A DNA stretch of 37,847 nt, taken from Thermoanaerobaculaceae bacterium. Lineage in GTDB: Bacteria > Acidobacteriota > Thermoanaerobaculia > Thermoanaerobaculales > Thermoanaerobaculaceae. The DNA lies in NCBI GenBank assembly GCA_025456225.1, contig JALOLB010000015.1:1-37847 (forward strand), given 5' to 3'. This document shows positions 34,494-37,847 of the stretch, piece by piece (position 1 is the first letter of the stretch; each line of letters opens with the position of its first letter). The translations under genes were made by a program, and so were the position numbers. The notes under the pieces are model-generated. The model was not told the origin of the DNA, made no database searches, and saw only the letters and a program-made list of their open reading frames with translations.

Positions 34494-35042
34494 CTACCCT
34501 CTTCGGTGCATGTACGCGAAGAGCTTGGCGTAGAGCTGCGCGCCGTGGGTGACGACCTTGCGGGCCTCCTCGGGGCCGAGGAACTCCTCGACCTTGACGT
34601 CCTTGTGCTCGAGGGTCTTGTAGTCCTCGAAGAAGCGCTTGACCTCGATCATGCGGTGGGGCTGCAGCTCGCTGATGTGGGTGAACTCCCGGTACTCCGG
34701 GTCGTCGAGGTGGACGCAGATGATCTTCTCGTCGTTCTCGCCCTGGTCCACCATGACCATGAGGCCGATCGGCCGCACCCGCAGGATCGACAGCGGCGCC
34801 ACCGGCTCCTGCATGAGCACCAGCACGTCGAGGGGGTCATGGTCGTCGCCGAGGGTCTGGGGGATGAACCCGTAGTTCGCCGGGTAGATGACCGAGGAGT
34901 ACAGCACCCGGTCGACGCGCAGGAGCCCTGTCTCCTTGTCGAGCTCGTACTTCACCTTGCTGCCCTTGGGGATCTCGATGACGGCCGGGAACTCGCCCGG
35001 GGCGTCGCTGCCGATCTCGACGTCGTGCCAGGGGTGGCTCAT
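34494..35042 (-). CDS. ppa: inorganic pyrophosphatase
   Basis: [51 protein letters not shown]. Confidence 0.96.
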   Translation of the reverse strand: MSHPWHDVEIGSDAPGEFPAVIEIPKGSKVKYELDKETGLLRVDRVLYSSVIYPANYGFIPQTLGDDHDPLDVLVLMQEPVAPLSILRVRPIGLMVMVDQGENDEKIICVHLDDPEYREFTHISELQPHRMIEVKRFFEDYKTLEHKDVKVEEFLGPEEARKVVTHGAQLYAKLFAYMHRRG

Positions 35043-35150
35043 GGCGTTCGCTCCAGTCGCCGGGCATGGTCCAACGCTCCCGGCCCGACACGATCCTACC
35101 GCACTTGCCTCCTCGGGGCGCCCGAACCCCACCCGTGCGGGTGGGGGAGC

Positions 35151-35246
35151 TGATCCGCTGACCACCTGATCTGCTGATCCCCCGATCCGCTGACCCCCTG
35201 ATTCGCTGACCTCCTGATCCCCTGGTCCCCTGTCTTGACCCCTCCC
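35151..35246. repeat. rhyming-repeat locus G: 16-bp tandem repeat, 5 copies plus a degenerate sixth
   Basis: TGATCCGCTGACCACC / TGATCTGCTGATCCCC / CGATCCGCTGACCCCC / TGATTCGCTGACCTCC / TGATCCCCTGGTCCCC / TGTCTTGACCCCTCCC. Confidence 0.93.
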
Positions 35247-35266
35247 CGCGAGCGGTCTACCGTGCC

Positions 35267-35971
35267 GTGCCGGTGACGATGCCCATGGAGCCCGATTCCA
35301 GCTCGCGAGCGTCACGTGCCTCGACGGCGGTGCGGTCAGCCGGCGAGTGGCTGAAGGAGCCGCCGCGCCCTGGAGCTGTGGTCGGACCGGTGTCGGATGC
35401 CCGGTCGAGCGCGATCACTCCCGGCCTGCTGGCGGCCATCTTCGAGCAGTACACCCTGCCGCTTCTCGGTTTGCACGGCGTCCGGCACTGGGCGCGGGTG
35501 CTGGAGATCGGCCGCAGGCTCCTGCCGCTGACCGGGGCCCGGGCCGACGTGGTCGAGCTCTTCTCGGTCCTGCACGACGCCTGCCGCCACAACGAGAACC
35601 ACGATCCCCGACACGGGGCGAGAGGTGCGCTGCTGGCCGTGGCGCTGTGCGGGCGAGCCTTCGAGCTGGACGCCTCCGGGCTCGTGCTCCTGCAGGAGGC
35701 GTGCGCCCGTCACACCGACGGCAGGTGCGACGCCGACGTGACCGTGCAGACGTGCTGGGACTCCGACCGCCTGGACCTGGGGCGGGCCGGGATCCGGCCC
35801 AGCGCTCGCAAGCTCTGCACGATGGCCGCGTGCGACCCGGGCCTCATCGCCTGGGCGACGGTGCGCAGCCAACGGGACGAGACGCCAGACCTCGTCCGGG
35901 AGGAGTGGGAGATCCCGGAGTCGCTGCTGCCAGGCGTCAGGCCCAGAGACAACGATCAAGAGGGGCGATGA
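35267..35971 (+). CDS. HD-domain-like protein
   Basis: [17 protein letters not shown]...[10 protein letters not shown]...[11 protein letters not shown]; start uncertain. Confidence 0.65.
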   Translation: MPVTMPMEPDSSSRASRASTAVRSAGEWLKEPPRPGAVVGPVSDARSSAITPGLLAAIFEQYTLPLLGLHGVRHWARVLEIGRRLLPLTGARADVVELFSVLHDACRHNENHDPRHGARGALLAVALCGRAFELDASGLVLLQEACARHTDGRCDADVTVQTCWDSDRLDLGRAGIRPSARKLCTMAACDPGLIAWATVRSQRDETPDLVREEWEIPESLLPGVRPRDNDQEGR

Positions 35972-36009
35972 GGCGATTCGTCACCTCGAAGACAACACGG
36001 GAAGAAACC

Positions 36010-36546
36010 ATGAGCGACTCGAAGGACATCATCCGCCAGCGAGGCGAGTTTCTCCTCTACCAGACCGAGGATGGACGCACGCAGGTCGAGGTCCGGTTTG
36101 ATGGGGAGACCGTCTGGCTTTCGCTGGGCCAGATGGCCGACCTTTTCCAGCGCGACAAGTCCGTTATCTCCAGGCATATCAAGAACGTCTTCGATGAGCG
36201 GGAGCTGAGCCCCGGCGCAACCGTTGCAAGATATGCAACGGTTCAGCGAGAGGGGGAACGCGACGTCACGCGCGAGGTCGAGTACTACAATCTCGACGTC
36301 ATCATCTCGGTCGGGTACAGGGTGAAGTCGCACCGGGGTACGCAGTTCCGCATCTGGGCTACCCAGCGCCTACGGGAGTACATCGTCAAGGGTTTCACCT
36401 TGGACGATGAGCGACTCAAGAGAGCCGGCGGCGGAAGCTACTTTGATGAGCTGCTCGCTCTCGTGAGGGTCAATCCGGGATCGGTCCGAGAGCCTCGACA
36501 CCCCGCCCCGCTGAACGGGCCGCGGTCCACATCCGATAGAGCATGA
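36010..36546 (+). pseudogene. truncated RhuM family protein
   Basis: VEVRFDGETVWLSLGQMADLFQRDKSVISRHIKNVF...VEYYNLDVIISVGYRVKSHRGTQFRIWATQRLREYIVKGF...GGGSYFDELLA, then unrelated sequence antisense to the next gene. Confidence 0.75.
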
Positions 36547-37847
36547 AACCACCCGAGAGGTTCGAGCAGTTGAAGCCCTCCTGCTGGAGGATCCGGCAGG
36601 CCGCGTAGCCGCGGATCCCGACGGCGCAGATCACCAGGATCTCCCGGTCGCGCGGCAGCTCGCCCAGGCGACCGCGCAGGTCGTTCAGGGGGATGTAGAT
36701 CGCACCCGGCACGGCTCCTGCGGAGACCTCCTCGGGATCGCGGACGTCGAGGACGAGCTGGTGCGCCCCGGGTGCCGCGACGTCCGCCACGTCCGCGAGG
36801 CGGACGTCGCCCCGGAGGGCGTTCGAGGCCACGAAGCCGGCCATGTTGATGGGGTCCTTGGCGCTGCCGTAGGGTGGGGCGTAGCAGAGCTCGAGGTGCT
36901 CGAGGTCGAAGACGGTCATGCCGGCCCGCAGGGCCACGGCGAGCACGTCGATCCGCTTGTCGACGCCCCTGGCGCCCACTGCCTGGGCGCCGAGGATGCG
37001 GCCGTCCCCGGGGTGGAAGAGCAGCTTCAGGTGGATCGGCGTGGCGCCCGGGTAGTAGGAGGCGTGGTCCGCGGCGTGGACGTAGACCTTCTGGAACGGG
37101 CGTCCCAGCCGGCGCAGGGATTTCTCGCTCTGGCCGGTCATTGCGATGGCAAGGTCGAAGACCTTGCAGATGGCGGTACCCTGGGTGCCGCGGTAGGCCG
37201 CCTCCCGGCCGAGGATGGCGTCCGCGGCGGTCCGCCCCTGGCGGTTGGCGGGGCCGGCCAGCGGCAGCAGCGCCGGCTCGCCGGTCACGAGGTCGCGCAC
37301 CTCGACCACGTCGCCGGCCGCCCAGATGGCCGGGTCCGAGGTGCGCATGGTGGCGTCCACGAGGATGCCGCCGGTGCGGCCGATTTCGAGCCCCGCCTCG
37401 GAGGCGAGCCTGGTCTCGGGCCGCACGCCCGTGGCCAGGATCACCAGGCCGCAGGTCAGGGTGGTGCCACTCGATAGCACCACTTCGAGATCCTCGCCCT
37501 GGGGACGGATGGCGGCGACCGTGGTGCCGAGGTAGATGTCCACGCCGTTCCGGATGAGCTCGGGGTTGCACAGGACGGCCATCTCCGGGTCGGCAGGGCC
37601 CATCACCTGCGGCAGGGCCTCCACCAGGCTGACGTCGACGCCCGCGAAGCACAGTGCCTCGGCCATCTCGAGCCCGACGTACCCGGCGCCGACCACCACG
37701 GCCCGCTCCACGGGGGGCGACTGCAGGGTCGCGAGGATGGCGTCCATGTCGTCGAGCGTTCGCAGGGTGAGGACCCTCGGGTGGGCCGCGCCGGGGATCG
37801 GCGGCCGGCTCGGCTCGGCGCCGGTGCACAGCACGAGGGCGTCGTAG
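36470..37847 (-). CDS. FAD/NAD(P)-dependent pyridine-nucleotide disulfide reductase with C-terminal rhodanese domain (CoA-disulfide reductase-like; N-terminus outside window)
   Basis: AVVVGAGYVGLEMAEAL; ILATGVRPETRLA; IWAAGDVVEVRD; YAPPYGSAKDPINMAGFVA; rhodanese loop ICAVGIRGYAACRIL. Confidence 0.92.
   Translation of the reverse strand, partial: YDALVLCTGAEPSRPPIPGAAHPRVLTLRTLDDMDAILATLQSPPVERAVVVGAGYVGLEMAEALCFAGVDVSLVEALPQVMGPADPEMAVLCNPELIRNGVDIYLGTTVAAIRPQGEDLEVVLSSGTTLTCGLVILATGVRPETRLASEAGLEIGRTGGILVDATMRTSDPAIWAAGDVVEVRDLVTGEPALLPLAGPANRQGRTAADAILGREAAYRGTQGTAICKVFDLAIAMTGQSEKSLRRLGRPFQKVYVHAADHASYYPGATPIHLKLLFHPGDGRILGAQAVGARGVDKRIDVLAVALRAGMTVFDLEHLELCYAPPYGSAKDPINMAGFVASNALRGDVRLADVADVAAPGAHQLVLDVRDPEEVSAGAVPGAIYIPLNDLRGRLGELPRDREILVICAVGIRGYAACRILQQEGFNCSNLSGGFMLYRMWTAARSAGRGVEALGPIPD

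Noticed and set aside
36219-36243. Perfect 10-bp inverted repeat AACCGTTGCA-AGATA-TGCAACGGTT
   Set aside because: Inside the RhuM coding region and explained by the repeated peptide ATV-ARY-ATV; probably not a terminator or binding site.
36438-37829. 463-aa minus ORF overlapping the disulfide reductase
   Set aside because: Alternative frame of the reductase gene, which has all expected motifs in the other frame.
1-37847. CRISPR array, prophage or canonical IS element
   Set aside because: No 25-40 bp identical repeats with unique spacers, no cas, integrase or transposase ORFs; the tandem words found are too short and unspaced for CRISPR.

Overview
High-GC bacterial chromosomal window with about 25 supportable genes and no recognisable rRNA, tRNA, CRISPR array, prophage or transposase. 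The main functional block (about 3.4-15.9 kb) is a Ser/Thr phospho-signalling neighbourhood. It holds a pseudokinase-FHA-like protein, a beta-helix receptor-type kinase, a WHy/LEA14-like protein and a PP2C phosphatase, the last three as an overlapping operon, plus a divergent kinase carrying eight exact 46-residue TPR-like units. Other genes encode IMPase, Gfo/Idh, a YitT-like membrane protein, two GT4 glycosyltransferases, SSB, a dual-specificity phosphatase, an M35/LysN-type aspzincin, DNA Pol IV, a 2036-aa alpha-2-macroglobulin, a Tat-exported C_GCAxxG_C_C/di-heme protein, a cysteine-synthase-like enzyme, an NhaC antiporter, inorganic pyrophosphatase, a truncated RhuM and a rhodanese-fused disulfide reductase (cut by the window end). 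The most unusual signal is non-coding. At least seven intergenic loci carry short 'rhyming' repeats, in which 6-8 bp words differ from locus to locus but repeat in tandem. At four loci the words are mirrored into long inverted arms, and most loci start on or within a few nt of a stop codon. Two of these loci, 9.7 kb apart, also share an ungapped 63-nt block (47/63 identical). This looks like an uncharacterised dispersed intergenic element or bidirectional terminator family. All calls come from reading the sequence and ORF track; no searches were run.
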